Below are positions 36,887-45,982 of a stretch of 64,000 nt of DNA, one piece after another; within the stretch, counting starts at the first letter, position 1; each line of letters begins with the position of its first letter. The notes under the pieces are model-generated. The model searched no databases, was not told the DNA's origin, and was given only the letters and a program-made list of their open reading frames with translations. The DNA is from Methylophilaceae bacterium 11. GTDB lineage: Bacteria; Pseudomonadota; Gammaproteobacteria; Burkholderiales; Methylophilaceae. Where the stretch lies: assembly GCA_000525025.1 (NCBI GenBank), contig JCKJ01000001.1, positions 2,666,001 to 2,730,000 of the forward strand, written 5' to 3'. The translations under genes and the position numbers were made by a program.

Positions 36887-37525
36887 ATGGATTTATTGAG
36901 TTCTCTTGAAAGCAGTCAGCGATTAGACTTAGATGGACTGGTCTATTTACGTGGTTATGCGTTGCCTAACCAAACACAATTGCTGGATGATTTACATGCC
37001 GTTATCTCCGCCGCACCCTTGCGGCAGATGATGACACCGATGGGATTTGCCATGTCAGTGGCCACCACCAGTTGTGGCGCATTAGGCTGGGTATCTGATC
37101 AGCAAGGTTACCGCTACTCGCCTATCGACCCAATACGCCAAGCGCCATGGCCCGCAATGCCAGAAAGCTTTTTTGTACTCGCTAATACGGCTGCTAATAT
37201 TGCCGGCTACACTGATTTTGCGCCAGATGCTTGCCTGATTAATCAATACCAAATCGGCACCAAGATGGGCTTGCACCAAGATAAAAATGAACGTGATTTC
37301 ACACAACCCATTGTATCCGTATCATTAGGCATTGCTGCGCGCTTTCAATTTGGTGGCAAAAAACGCACCGATAAACCCACGCAATTGCGCCTTGAACATG
37401 GCGATGTGATTGTGTGGGGCGGTGATGCACGTTTGAATTATCACGGCATCATGACCATGCAATCCGGGTGTCATGCAATATTAGGTAACACGCGCGTTAA
37501 CCTCACTTTTAGAAAAGCAGGTTAA
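36887..37525 (+). CDS. alkB: Alpha-ketoglutarate-dependent DNA dioxygenase AlkB
   Basis: AlkB directly reverses 1-methyladenine and 3-methylcytosine in DNA by oxidative demethylation, releasing formaldehyde. The 212-residue protein has the iron ligands H130-Q-D132 (LHQDKNERD) and H186 (NYHGI), and the 2-oxoglutarate-binding arginines in NTRVNLTFR. The GALGWVSDQQGYRYS substrate lid is typical. These positions lie one residue from those I recall for E. coli AlkB. The ribosome site is GGGAAGC. Convergent neighbour: a cupin gene. Confidence 0.96.
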   Translation: MDLLSSLESSQRLDLDGLVYLRGYALPNQTQLLDDLHAVISAAPLRQMMTPMGFAMSVATTSCGALGWVSDQQGYRYSPIDPIRQAPWPAMPESFFVLANTAANIAGYTDFAPDACLINQYQIGTKMGLHQDKNERDFTQPIVSVSLGIAARFQFGGKKRTDKPTQLRLEHGDVIVWGGDARLNYHGIMTMQSGCHAILGNTRVNLTFRKAG

Positions 37526-37540
37526 CGCGGCAATATAGAA

Positions 37541-37867
37541 TTACAGTTTAAGCGCTGCTTTAATGCGGCGGAACGTTTGGCTGAGTAAATTACCATCCAA
37601 TTTGTAATGCTTATGCAATGGTTGCTTCACTTCCCAACTGGCGGTCATGCCTGCTGGAAACGTCACCAAATCGCCCTTACCAAAGGACACAGGTGCGCCG
37701 CCTGTAGGTGTAATCACACACTCACCCTCTAAAATATAGGCAATTTCTTGTTCTAAGAATGTCCATGGAAAAGTAGAGACCTCCTTTTGCCAGGTTGACC
37801 ATTTGCTCACCCCTAAACTGTCTAAATGGGCTTGGCTAGGATTTTTTTCTACGATAATTTGACTCAT
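37541..37867 (-). CDS. Cupin domain protein
   Basis: A 108-residue single-domain cupin (DUF861-like). The segment FLEQEIAYILEGECVITPTGGAPVSFGKGDLVTFPAGMTASWEV covers the two cupin motifs, although the usual His-x-His metal site is not obvious. The C-terminus is HKHYKLDGNLL. The function cannot be told from sequence; similar proteins are often annotated as glyoxalase-type or ureidoglycolate cupins. It is convergent with alkB. Confidence 0.8.
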   Translation of the reverse strand: MSQIIVEKNPSQAHLDSLGVSKWSTWQKEVSTFPWTFLEQEIAYILEGECVITPTGGAPVSFGKGDLVTFPAGMTASWEVKQPLHKHYKLDGNLLSQTFRRIKAALKL

Positions 37868-38036
37868 GCTTTTTCTTTAAAAATGATAATGGTCAGCCAT
37901 TCTATACCAGTTAAATAATTGCAACTATAGCGGCTATTTCTAGTCTTACTTTTGAACGCAGAATTGTTAGCTTTTAAGGTTTGTCCATCTATTTTTAACG
38001 CCCAACGGGGCTTGAAAGCAGAAAGGAAGAACTATC

Positions 38037-38597
38037 ATGAAAACCTTAAAAATCAACAAATTACTAGTAGGCGAAGCATTAGTCGGTGATGGCAATGAGG
38101 TAGCCCATGTGGACTTAATCATGGGGCCGCGCGGCAGTGCAGCCGAAACCGCTTTTGCTTTAACGCTCACCAATCAAAAACGTGGTGACAATGCGTTGCT
38201 AGCCGTAGTAGCACCCAATCTCATGGCAAAACCAGCCACTGTGATGTTCAACAAGGTCGATATCAAAGATGCAAAACAAGCGGTGCAGATGTTTGGGCCA
38301 GCGCAGTCTGGTGTGGCTAAAGCCGTGACTGACTCAGTCAAAGAGGGCACCATTCCGTTAAAAGAAGCCGATGATATATTTATCTGCATTGGTGTCTTTA
38401 TTCATTGGGATGCCGCAGATGGCAACAAAATCCAAGACTGGAATTATGCAGCGACCAAGCTCGCCATTCAACGCGCGGTGGCAGGCTTACCAAAAGCAGC
38501 AGAAGTGATTGAAAATAGTGTGAAGACTTCTCACCCACTCGCGGCGCATGATTATAAAACTGCACCTGAAATACAGCCTTTACAAAAAGCGGCTTGA
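38037..38597 (+). CDS. fae: Formaldehyde-activating enzyme (Fae)
   Basis: Fae condenses formaldehyde with tetrahydromethanopterin, the entry step of the H4MPT-linked oxidation route in methylotrophs. The 186-residue protein matches the family closely: [20 protein letters not shown] with the active-site histidine at H24, [32 protein letters not shown] and [11 protein letters not shown]. It has a C-terminal tail of about 16 residues (from [10 protein letters not shown]) beyond the usual end. It has its own strong ribosome site (AAAGGAAG) and appears monocistronic. Methylophilaceae often carry several fae homologues, so which paralogue this is remains open. Confidence 0.93.
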   Translation: MKTLKINKLLVGEALVGDGNEVAHVDLIMGPRGSAAETAFALTLTNQKRGDNALLAVVAPNLMAKPATVMFNKVDIKDAKQAVQMFGPAQSGVAKAVTDSVKEGTIPLKEADDIFICIGVFIHWDAADGNKIQDWNYAATKLAIQRAVAGLPKAAEVIENSVKTSHPLAAHDYKTAPEIQPLQKAA

Positions 38598-38674
38598 TAG
38601 ATGGCATGAGACAGTAAACCACGAGGTAACAAACCAGTAGTAAAATAGCACTTTTACTACTGGTTGGTATTGGC

Positions 38675-39637
38675 ATGCAGGTCAATTTAGCAGACGCGAT
38701 GACGTTACTTAACAACGGTGAAGTGGTCGCGATTCCTACCGAAACGGTGTATGGATTAGCGGCAGATGCTAGCAATGAAGCTGCTTTACTCAAGATTTAT
38801 GCCACAAAACAACGCCCAGCCAATAATCCGCTGATTGTCCATATTGCAAACATTCATCAAGTGAGTGGCTATGCTGACGAATTTTCGGCTTTGGCCAAAA
38901 AACTCGCAATAGCGTTTTGGCCTGGGCCATTTACCTTGGTACTCAAAGCCAAACCGCATGTGTCTAATATATTGCGCGCCAATGCGCCGACTGTTGCACT
39001 GCGCGTACCTGCCCATCCGCTCACGCTGCAATTGCTCAAAGAAAGTGGCCTAGCCTTAGCCGCGCCCTCCGCCAATCGCTATACCCAGCTCAGCCCCACC
39101 ACAGCAGCGCATGTCGAAAACAGCTTGGGTAAAGATATTCCGGTACTAGATGGCGGCCCATGCCAAGTCGGCATTGAATCTAGTATTGTGAGTGTGGATG
39201 GCGACCAATGGCAGTTGTTACGCCACGGCATGATTACGGAAGCGCAAATTGAAGCCATTGCAGGCAAGCCAGCACAACCACTCACACAAGACATTCCCAA
39301 AGCACCGGGGCAACATTTATTGCATTACTCGCCACGCACACCCACGCGCTTGTTTGAAGCATTTGCCGACTTACAAAAATACGCGCAATTGCATCCGCAC
39401 TGTGCAGCATTGCTAATCGGCCAAAGCAATACAGCACTCCATGCACAGGTGCCCAGCGCCCATTGCATTGCGCTACCCAGCACACCTGCGCAAGTGGCAG
39501 AACACTTATACGATGCGCTGCATCGATTAGATGACTTGCAAGCCAGTGCGATTCTCATTTTGTTGCCTCCAGACCAGCCAACGTGGGCAGCTATTCGAGA
39601 CCGCTTAACGCGCGCAGGCTATCAAGATGCACCTTAA
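38675..39637 (+). CDS. tsaC: Threonylcarbamoyl-AMP synthase (Sua5/YwlC type)
   Basis: Makes the threonylcarbamoyl-adenylate used for the t6A modification of tRNAs that read ANN codons. The 320-residue protein has an N-terminal YrdC domain (IPTETVYGLAADASNEAAL, KQRPANNPLIVHI, LAAPSANRYTQLSPTTAAHV) and a C-terminal Sua5 domain after the linker near residue 205, so it is the long Sua5 form rather than the short TsaC. The ATG at 38675 is supported by domain alignment. Confidence 0.94.
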   Translation: MQVNLADAMTLLNNGEVVAIPTETVYGLAADASNEAALLKIYATKQRPANNPLIVHIANIHQVSGYADEFSALAKKLAIAFWPGPFTLVLKAKPHVSNILRANAPTVALRVPAHPLTLQLLKESGLALAAPSANRYTQLSPTTAAHVENSLGKDIPVLDGGPCQVGIESSIVSVDGDQWQLLRHGMITEAQIEAIAGKPAQPLTQDIPKAPGQHLLHYSPRTPTRLFEAFADLQKYAQLHPHCAALLIGQSNTALHAQVPSAHCIALPSTPAQVAEHLYDALHRLDDLQASAILILLPPDQPTWAAIRDRLTRAGYQDAP

Positions 39638-39729
39638 ACTAGAAGCATCCTAAATGAGATGAGTCATTGTCGGTCTTGGCATAAGATGGCAAAATGAACC
39701 CATTGAAATTTTTACCGTTAAGGCAACAC

Positions 39730-40086
39730 ATGAACTATCAGCACGTCACCGCCATTGCACTTACCTGCGTCATTCTATCGGCATGTAGCATGGTAGCGCC
39801 CCTTAAAGTGTTTAAGTCTGAAACCAAAGAGCGTTCTAAAAATCCGGAAAACGCCACCGAATATGTATGTGAAGGCAACAAACGCTTCTTTCTACGTATG
39901 CTGAACAAGGACAACGATGCCTGGCTCATTTTCCCCGACCATGAAGTGAATCTGGCAAAATCCAGTACCGAGAAAAATCGCTATGTATCCGGCTCCATTA
40001 CACTGGCATTAGAAGGCGACCAGACGACGCTGACGGACGGCGATGTATTGTCCTATACCGCATGCAAAGCGCAATTAAAGAAATAG
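39730..40086 (+). CDS. MliC-like lipoprotein
   Basis: A 118-residue probable lipoprotein with signal TAIALTCVILSAC. The mature part resembles the C-type lysozyme inhibitor fold (MliC/PliC): YVCEGNKRFFLRML at the start, a central YVSGSITLALEGDQTTL segment and a final Cys (YTACKAQ) that could pair with the first. The canonical SGSGARY lysozyme-binding motif is not clearly present, so inhibitor activity is uncertain. The ATG at 39730 is preferred; one at 39694 would add 12 residues before the signal. Confidence 0.65.
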   Translation: MNYQHVTAIALTCVILSACSMVAPLKVFKSETKERSKNPENATEYVCEGNKRFFLRMLNKDNDAWLIFPDHEVNLAKSSTEKNRYVSGSITLALEGDQTTLTDGDVLSYTACKAQLKK

Positions 40087-40202
40087 TATTGGGTTCTACA
40101 CTAAGCTGAATTACATCTTGCGATGCCCTTCAAAAGAGGGTAAGTTAAACACTTAAGCAGTTGCAATTAGAAATGGCTATCCCTGTTGAGAGGACCATAC
40201 CC

Positions 40203-40421
40203 ATGGACAACAAATACGGACTAGGCAGCACCAAAGTAGCGACAGAGCAGCATACCTTACACCACAAATCGGAGAGCTCGACACAGGCTGTGTGCAAATT
40301 CTGCAATAGCACACACTTAGTGTTTAGCCCTACTATGCATGACCACCGCTGTGACGACTGCGGCGAATGGCAGCAAGATGTACCACAAGGTTATTCCACG
40401 GGTCGCAGCAGCGATTACTGA
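40203..40421 (+). CDS. Small zinc-ribbon protein
   Basis: A 72-residue protein with two CxxC knuckles, CKFC and CDDC, 20 or so residues apart, which would form a zinc ribbon. The N-terminal half is polar and His-rich (TEQHTLHHKSESS). The ATG at 40203 has a ribosome site GAGAGGA. No family is recognised. The last 7 bases overlap the stop end of the convergent protease gene. Confidence 0.7.
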   Translation: MDNKYGLGSTKVATEQHTLHHKSESSTQAVCKFCNSTHLVFSPTMHDHRCDDCGEWQQDVPQGYSTGRSSDY

Positions 40422-41422
40422 GCTTGCTCTTTAAGCGCGAGATTAAACGCCTCGTCCAATTCCACATGAATGGCCTGTAACGCTGTGTGCATCCGCGCCA
40501 CCTCATCCGAATTGCCGGCACGGCTAGCCAACAAACCCAATCCGATCAGACTACTCGGATGCTGCGGTTGCAATACTAATGTCTGCTGAAAACTCTTCTT
40601 AGCATCGGCATCACGGCCAAGCTTAGCTTGTGCCACAGCCAGATAATAATGTGCTTCGGCTGTGCTTGGTTCTTGCTTGACCCAAGCCTGAGCAACACGT
40701 GCTAATTCTGACCAATCCTCATTTTGGTATGGCAACACTACTTGCATAAAGTAAGGTGCTGCCTCGGGTGGTGCGTCCCAAAATGGCACAAGGTCTGATT
40801 GTAACGAGGTGGTTTCAGGCGTATCCAGTAATGCTTTGACCCAGTTGACCGGAATATTATAAAAATAAGCACCACGCCCTGGGCTCTTAAATGTACTAAT
40901 GGCAATCAGCTTACCCGCTTCATCAAACACCGGGCTACCACTGGCCCCCATGATAAATGAAGCATCGGTACGTACAATGACGCTGTCGTCGAGCGGATAA
41001 AGCGCTTTGATTTTGCCATAGGTCACTTGAGGTTTGGGCGGCCCACCGGGAAATCCAATGGAGAACATCGGCTGTTCGTAGCGCAGCTGCGAAGCATCAC
41101 CCAGTTCCACTGGTTTTAAATCTAGATATTGAAAACGTAGAATACATAGGTCATGTTTCCAGTCCGCTTTGAGGCCAACCGGCGCAAAGCTATCGCCAAA
41201 TTTAGTGATATTGACCCCATTGGCATTGGCCAATACATGGCAGTTAGTCGCCACCATGTCTTTGGCCACCACCACACCGGTACCAACGCCATGCCCACCG
41301 GATTTAGTTACCACATGCACCTTGGCTACTGAGGCTTTAAGTTGATAAGTCAAGTCAGCACTTGGCTCTGCCGCCGCAATGCATGCAAAACCAGCTAGCC
41401 ATATCATCAAGACGAATCGCAT
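40415..41422 (-). CDS. Periplasmic trypsin-like serine protease with TPR region
   Basis: A 335-residue exported protein with a signal peptide (VLMIWLAGFACIAAA). The chymotrypsin-fold domain carries the triad H62 (TNCHVL), D91 (KHDLCIL) and S161 (MGASGSP). There is no PDZ domain; instead residues 245-330 look like two tetratricopeptide repeats (AEAHYYLAVAQAKLGRDADAKK, then HPSSLIGLGLLASRAGNSDEV). It may process or monitor periplasmic proteins. The ATG at 41422 is the start that puts the signal peptide at the N-terminus. Confidence 0.86.
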   Translation of the reverse strand: MRFVLMIWLAGFACIAAAEPSADLTYQLKASVAKVHVVTKSGGHGVGTGVVVAKDMVATNCHVLANANGVNITKFGDSFAPVGLKADWKHDLCILRFQYLDLKPVELGDASQLRYEQPMFSIGFPGGPPKPQVTYGKIKALYPLDDSVIVRTDASFIMGASGSPVFDEAGKLIAISTFKSPGRGAYFYNIPVNWVKALLDTPETTSLQSDLVPFWDAPPEAAPYFMQVVLPYQNEDWSELARVAQAWVKQEPSTAEAHYYLAVAQAKLGRDADAKKSFQQTLVLQPQHPSSLIGLGLLASRAGNSDEVARMHTALQAIHVELDEAFNLALKEQAQ

Positions 41423-41592
41423 GATAATCCCCACATGTTTTGGTACTGAAGATGACATCATATCGCGCAAATAATTCTTAACATGCTGACTATTTGCATG
41501 CGCTGTTAAATAATTCTCAATTCGCCCACGATTTGAGATGAAAATGCCATTAAAGCACTGTAAAATATTGGGTTCAAAAATATATTTTCTGG

Positions 41593-42336
41593 ATGCATGC
41601 CATGCTCATCAAAACTGAAATCGCAGATATCTCAACACCTACTGGTGTAATGCGGACTTATATCCATCGCCCGACACATACTCAAAAAGTACCTGCAATT
41701 TTATTTTATTCTGAAATTTTTCAGCAAACAGGTCCTATCGAACGCGCTGCCAGATTCATGGCCGGCCAAGGATACGCCGTCTTGGTACCAGAAGTATTTC
41801 ATGAACTTAATCCGATTGGTACAGTCCTTGGTTATGATGATGCAGGACGTGATAAAGGTAACGCTGATAAAGCTGCCAAAGATGTGCAAGACTATGATAC
41901 TGACAATCGCGCCATGATTGAATTCTTGGGCAAGCAAAATTGGTACGATGGCAACGTAGGCGCTATGGGCTTCTGTATTGGTGGTCACTTGGCGTTTAGG
42001 GCTGCGCTACAACCGGAAGTTAAATCTACCGCCTGCTTTTACGCCACCGATTTACACACAGAAATCATCCCAAACAAACCTAACCAACACTCCATGGATC
42101 GCCTGAGCGACATTAAAGGCGAGTTATTGATGATTTGGGGCAAACAAGACAACCATATTCCTACCGCTGGCCGCAGCTTGGTGTATCAAAAACTGACAGA
42201 TGCCAACCTGAGCTTCACTTGGCACGAGTTCAATGGGCAACATGCCTTTATGCGTGACGAAGGCGAACGTTATGACCCGCAATTAGCCATGACTGGCTAT
42301 CAACTGGCCTTGCAAATGTTTGGTAACACACTGTAA
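41593..42336 (+). CDS. Dienelactone hydrolase family protein
   Basis: A 247-residue alpha/beta hydrolase. The nucleophile is the cysteine in GFCIGGH (consensus GxCxGG), and the histidine lies in FNGQHAFMRDEG; the aspartate is probably in IWGKQDNHIP. This matches carboxymethylenebutenolidase-type enzymes, but many relatives act on other esters or lactones. ATG codons at 41593 and 41602 are possible. It stands alone between the protease and gnd. Confidence 0.88.
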   Translation: MHAMLIKTEIADISTPTGVMRTYIHRPTHTQKVPAILFYSEIFQQTGPIERAARFMAGQGYAVLVPEVFHELNPIGTVLGYDDAGRDKGNADKAAKDVQDYDTDNRAMIEFLGKQNWYDGNVGAMGFCIGGHLAFRAALQPEVKSTACFYATDLHTEIIPNKPNQHSMDRLSDIKGELLMIWGKQDNHIPTAGRSLVYQKLTDANLSFTWHEFNGQHAFMRDEGERYDPQLAMTGYQLALQMFGNTL

Positions 42337-42460
42337 ATCGCCCAAATTGAACAGCATTGTTTTAGCAGTAGAAGTAGCGTAGTACGAGCTCTAGCCACAA
42401 GCCAAGGCTCTAATTTTTGATTTAAATTACCCATTTAAGAAAGCTTAAAGAGAGAGAAGC

Positions 42461-43978
42461 ATGACCACCACAAAAAACGCTGACATTGGCCTTGTAGGCC
42501 TTGCTGTGATGGGCCAAAATCTGGCCTTGAACATAGCCGACCACGGCTACACCATCGCTGTTTACAACCGCGACCCGAAGAAAATGCTGAACTTTATTGA
42601 GGAATGCAAAAACAATGAGCCATCTCACGAGCGCGTGGTTGGTCATGCAGATTTGGCTTCTTTTGTACTAAGCATCAAACGCCCACGTAAAATTGTATTG
42701 CTAGTGAAAGCAGGTAGCGCAACCGATGTCACCATCAACGCGTTATTACCATTCCTAGAGCAAGGCGATATCATCATTGATGGCGGCAACGCATTGTGGA
42801 CAGACACTATCCGTCGCGAAAAAGAATTGGCTGCCAAAGGCATTGAGTTTATTGGTTCAGGCGTTTCAGGCGGCGAAACTGGTGCGCGTTTTGGCCCATC
42901 GCTCATGCCATCTGGTACACGTAAAGCATGGTCTAGCTTAGAGCCAATCTGGCGTGATATTGCAGCCAAAGTAGACCCTGTGACCGGTACACCGTTAGAA
43001 GGCGGCACCCCAGGAAAACCAGTCGAAGGCGGCTTCTCTTGCGCAGAATACATTGGCCCGGACGGCGCTGGCCATTATGTGAAAATGGTGCATAACGGTA
43101 TCGAGTACATCGATATGCAATTGATTTGTGAAGCCTACTGGTTGATGAAAAACTTGCTAGGCATGCCAGCCGATGAAATCGGTAAAGTATTTGCCGAATG
43201 GAACAAAGGCGAACTCTCTAGCTTCTTGATTGAAATCACTGCGGATATCCTGCAACAAAAAGACCCTGCAGGCAAAGGCTTCTTAGTAGACCAAATCTTG
43301 GATACTGCCGGCCAAAAAGGGACTGGCCAATGGACTGCAGCCAATGCGCTTGAGCTAGGTGCGCCTGCCAACGCGATTGCAGCAGCGGTATATGCACGTG
43401 CGCTTTCTAGCTTGAAAGAAGAACGTGTTGAAGCAAGCAGAATCCTAAAAGGCCCTGTGCTAGTGAAAGAAACTGATAAAGCAGCCATTATCGAAGCGAT
43501 TAAAAACGCGCTGTATTGCTCAAAAATCTGCGCTTACGCACAGGGCTTCCAACTCATTGATAAAGCGCAAGTGGCTTACAACTGGAAACTGAACTTTGGT
43601 GAGATTGCACAAATCTGGCGCGGCGGTTGTATCATCCGCGCGCGCTTCTTGCAAAAAATCACCGATGCTTATGCATTGAATTCACGTTTGAAAAACTTGA
43701 TGCTAGACCCATACTTCACCAATGCGATGAACGAAGGTCAAGCTGGCTGGCGTAAAGTGATTGCCTTGGCGGTGACGAACGGCATTCCAGCACAAGGTTT
43801 TGCGGCTGCGCTAGCATATTACGATGGTTACAGAAGTGCAGACCTGCCTGCAAACTTATTGCAAGGTCAACGTGACTACTTCGGTGCGCATACTTACGAG
43901 CGTAAAGATCAACCACGTGGTCAGTTCTTCCACTTGGATTGGCCCGAGGCTGGTCGTCCGCAATTGACGATTGAATAA
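42461..43978 (+). CDS. gnd: 6-phosphogluconate dehydrogenase, decarboxylating
   Basis: Oxidises 6-phosphogluconate to ribulose 5-phosphate and CO2 with NAD(P)+; in ribulose-monophosphate methylotrophs this feeds the formaldehyde acceptor and drives cyclic formaldehyde oxidation. The 505-residue protein has the nucleotide-binding [18 protein letters not shown], the substrate signature [34 protein letters not shown] with the catalytic lysine, and the long-form C-terminal tail ([11 protein letters not shown]). It is followed by a strong terminator. Confidence 0.97.
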   Translation: MTTTKNADIGLVGLAVMGQNLALNIADHGYTIAVYNRDPKKMLNFIEECKNNEPSHERVVGHADLASFVLSIKRPRKIVLLVKAGSATDVTINALLPFLEQGDIIIDGGNALWTDTIRREKELAAKGIEFIGSGVSGGETGARFGPSLMPSGTRKAWSSLEPIWRDIAAKVDPVTGTPLEGGTPGKPVEGGFSCAEYIGPDGAGHYVKMVHNGIEYIDMQLICEAYWLMKNLLGMPADEIGKVFAEWNKGELSSFLIEITADILQQKDPAGKGFLVDQILDTAGQKGTGQWTAANALELGAPANAIAAAVYARALSSLKEERVEASRILKGPVLVKETDKAAIIEAIKNALYCSKICAYAQGFQLIDKAQVAYNWKLNFGEIAQIWRGGCIIRARFLQKITDAYALNSRLKNLMLDPYFTNAMNEGQAGWRKVIALAVTNGIPAQGFAAALAYYDGYRSADLPANLLQGQRDYFGAHTYERKDQPRGQFFHLDWPEAGRPQLTIE

Positions 43979-44005
43979 GCGTTTTTGAGGAAGAAAACTC
44001 TAGAG

Positions 44006-44037
44006 AGAGGGTGGCCGATGCCATCCTCTTTTTTTAT
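44006..44037 (+). terminator. Intrinsic terminator of gnd
   Basis: AGAGGGTGGC (44006-44015) pairs with GCCATCCTCT (44020-44029), including one G-U pair, around a CGAT tetraloop, with seven T residues after it. Confidence 0.92.
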
Positions 44038-44101
44038 AGCTTGATGTTGTGGTTGCCTGATGATTAAACGTTAAAAACGCTTAATACCAGACGGTACTAC
44101 A

Positions 44102-44281
44102 TTAAACGCAATCGCAACTTGCTTCTAAAAATCTGTTCAGATTTTTATTTCTTTGCAATATCAACACACTGGCTTCTTGCTCTTTTACCTTTGCTGATTT
44201 CTCAGTAATTGAAGGGGCGTAGATTTCATCCAGCAAAGCATCTTGTTTCTGTACTTGTACTCGTTCTGTTACTTGCATCAT
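44102..44281 (-). CDS. Small peptide ending in Cys-Asp-Cys-Val, unrecognised
   Basis: A 59-codon ORF in the otherwise empty interval between gnd and thiS. It starts with tandem ATGs (44281, 44278) behind an AAGGA ribosome site. The peptide starts MMQVTERVQVQKQD, has an acidic/amphipathic middle (LLDEIYAPSITEK, then KVKEQEASVLILQR) and ends NRFLEASCDCV. There is no signal peptide or membrane segment. The two cysteines lie at the extreme C-terminus, as in some RiPP precursors and metal-binding peptides, but no modification enzyme is adjacent. A hairpin followed by five U residues sits in the leader. I do not recognise a family; the good ribosome site and leader support a real gene. Confidence 0.55.
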   Translation of the reverse strand: MMQVTERVQVQKQDALLDEIYAPSITEKSAKVKEQEASVLILQRNKNLNRFLEASCDCV

Positions 44282-44299
44282 CGTTTCCTTTTGGGAGTT

Positions 44300-44327
44300 A
44301 AAAACCGCACGAATTGTGTTCGTACGG
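44300..44327 (-). promoter_or_regulatory. Attenuator-like hairpin before the 59-residue peptide gene
   Basis: In the minus-strand transcript CCGUACGAA pairs with UUCGUGCGG around a CACAA loop over nine pairs, one of them U-G. On the plus strand that pair becomes an A-C mismatch, so the structure favours the minus transcript. Five U residues follow, then the ribosome site, within 20 bases. A weak promoter (TTGATT, 17 bases, CATGAT; 44381-44409) lies upstream. The rest of 44328-44576 shows no gene. Confidence 0.5.
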
Positions 44328-44576
44328 GGTAGAGCATCAATCGTTAAAAAAATTCAATTTCCACATGCTTTAGTCGCACAATCATGAAAATCATGACAAC
44401 TTAAATCAAGCACTTAACACTTTGCGCTTACTGCTATTAACGCATAAATCAATTGCAAGATGACAAGCATAGACTGTGCCATACATAAATTTTCATTTAA
44501 ATAATTCATTATTAACGCCCCATGTGACAGCATAATTACGTAAAATAGCACTCTTTAATGGCCGCAATATTTCGCT

Positions 44577-44780
44577 ATGCATTTAATTATCAACGGTAAA
44601 GACAAACATTTTGACGACGCTGCACTATCGGTCAGCGCGCTTGTTGTTGCAATGGACCTCGCTGGCAAGCGCATCGCTATTGAGCGCAATGGCGAAATCG
44701 TGCCGCGCAGCCTGTTTGATGCTGTACTATTAAACGAAGGTGATCAGTTGGAAATTGTAGGCGCAGTTGGCGGCGGCTAG
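44577..44780 (+). CDS. thiS: Sulfur carrier protein ThiS
   Basis: A 67-residue ubiquitin-like protein ending in Gly-Gly (EIVGAVGGG), whose C-terminal thiocarboxylate donates sulfur to the thiazole ring of thiamine. Core features are VSALVVAMDL and IAIERNGEIVPRS. thiG follows 21 bases downstream. No TPP riboswitch was recognised in the upstream region. Confidence 0.95.
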   Translation: MHLIINGKDKHFDDAALSVSALVVAMDLAGKRIAIERNGEIVPRSLFDAVLLNEGDQLEIVGAVGGG

Positions 44781-44801
44781 GGTACAAACGAGAATATAAA
44801 G

Positions 44802-45593
44802 ATGAATGATGCATTAGTGATTGCTGGAAAAAGTTACCAATCAAGATTACTGGTAGGTACGGGTAAATATAAAGATTTTACCGAAACACGTGCTGCCATA
44901 GACGCAAGTGGTGCCCAAATTGTCACAGTAGCAATCAGAAGAACCAATATTGGTCAGGTCGCTAACGAACCTTCGCTACTGGATTATCTGCCACCAGAAG
45001 AATTTACCTACTTACCTAATACCGCAGGTTGCTACAGCGCAGATGACGCTGTCAGAACACTGCGCTTGGCACGTGAGCTACTCGATGGCCACAAACTTGT
45101 GAAATTGGAAGTGCTGGGTGACCCGAAAACACTGTATCCCAACGTGATTGAAACCTTGGCAGCAGCCAAAACGTTGGTCAAAGAAGGCTTCGATGTGATG
45201 GTCTATACCTCAGATGACCCGATTATTGCTAAACAGTTAGAAGACATTGGCTGTTGCGCTGTGATGCCTTTGGCATCACTCATTGGCTCTGGCATGGGTA
45301 TTTTGAACCCTTGGAACCTGCAGATTATTATTGAGAATGCCAATATCCCCGTATTAGTAGATGCGGGTGTGGGCTGTGCGGCCGATGCTGCTATTGCCAT
45401 GGAGTTAGGCTGTGAAGGCGTGCTGATGAATACAGCCATTGCCGCTGCGCAGAACCCAGTATTAATGGCGGGCGCCATGAAAAAAGCCATTGAAGCAGGC
45501 CGCGAGTCTTATTTAGCTGGCCGTATGCCGAAGAAACTGTACTCTGCCTCGCCCAGCTCGCCGACCACCGGGCTTATTTCAGGAAACGGATAA
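44802..45593 (+). CDS. thiG: Thiazole synthase ThiG
   Basis: Forms the thiazole phosphate of thiamine from DXP, dehydroglycine and ThiS-thiocarboxylate. The 263-residue TIM-barrel protein carries [13 protein letters not shown], the Schiff-base lysine region [25 protein letters not shown] and [21 protein letters not shown]. The operon thiS-thiG is intact. apaG starts 5 bases after the stop. Confidence 0.97.
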   Translation: MNDALVIAGKSYQSRLLVGTGKYKDFTETRAAIDASGAQIVTVAIRRTNIGQVANEPSLLDYLPPEEFTYLPNTAGCYSADDAVRTLRLARELLDGHKLVKLEVLGDPKTLYPNVIETLAAAKTLVKEGFDVMVYTSDDPIIAKQLEDIGCCAVMPLASLIGSGMGILNPWNLQIIIENANIPVLVDAGVGCAADAAIAMELGCEGVLMNTAIAAAQNPVLMAGAMKKAIEAGRESYLAGRMPKKLYSASPSSPTTGLISGNG

Positions 45594-45598
45594 TCCGC

Positions 45599-45982
45599 GT
45601 GGAAGAGAAAAAACGCTACGCTTGCTTGGTCAAGGTGAACACTACTTTTCTGGAAGATCAATCTAATCCCGGCGAGTCCAAGTATGCGTTTGCCTATACG
45701 GTGACCATTACCAATACTGGCACGGTTGCCGCCCAATTAATTAGCCGACATTGGATCATCACCAACGCTCGACATGAAACCCACGAAGTGAAAGGGCTTG
45801 GTGTCATCGGCGAACAACCGTTGCTGGAACCTAATGCGCAGTTTGAATACACCAGCGGCACGATACTCAGTACCGCTAGCGGTGAAATGCAAGGTACCTA
45901 TCAAATGGTGGCAGAGGATGGCACCTTATTCGAAGCCAACATTGCCCCTTTTCAGCTCTATCAACACAGGGTGTTACATTAA
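45599..45982 (+). CDS. apaG: ApaG (CoA/metal-binding FN3-like protein)
   Basis: A 127-residue beta-sandwich protein of the ApaG family. Characteristic segments are YAFAYTVTITNTG, RHWIITNARHETHEVKGLGVIGEQP and YTSGTILSTASGEMQGTYQMV. The function is poorly defined, although the gene is often near ksgA/apaH elsewhere. The start is GTG at 45599. It ends in a TAATG junction with mltA, so the two are coupled. Confidence 0.93.
   Translation: MEEKKRYACLVKVNTTFLEDQSNPGESKYAFAYTVTITNTGTVAAQLISRHWIITNARHETHEVKGLGVIGEQPLLEPNAQFEYTSGTILSTASGEMQGTYQMVAEDGTLFEANIAPFQLYQHRVLH

Noticed and set aside
44328-44576. Possible TPP riboswitch upstream of thiS
   Set aside because: The conserved CTGAGA and ACCTGATCTGGATAATGCCAG elements are absent.
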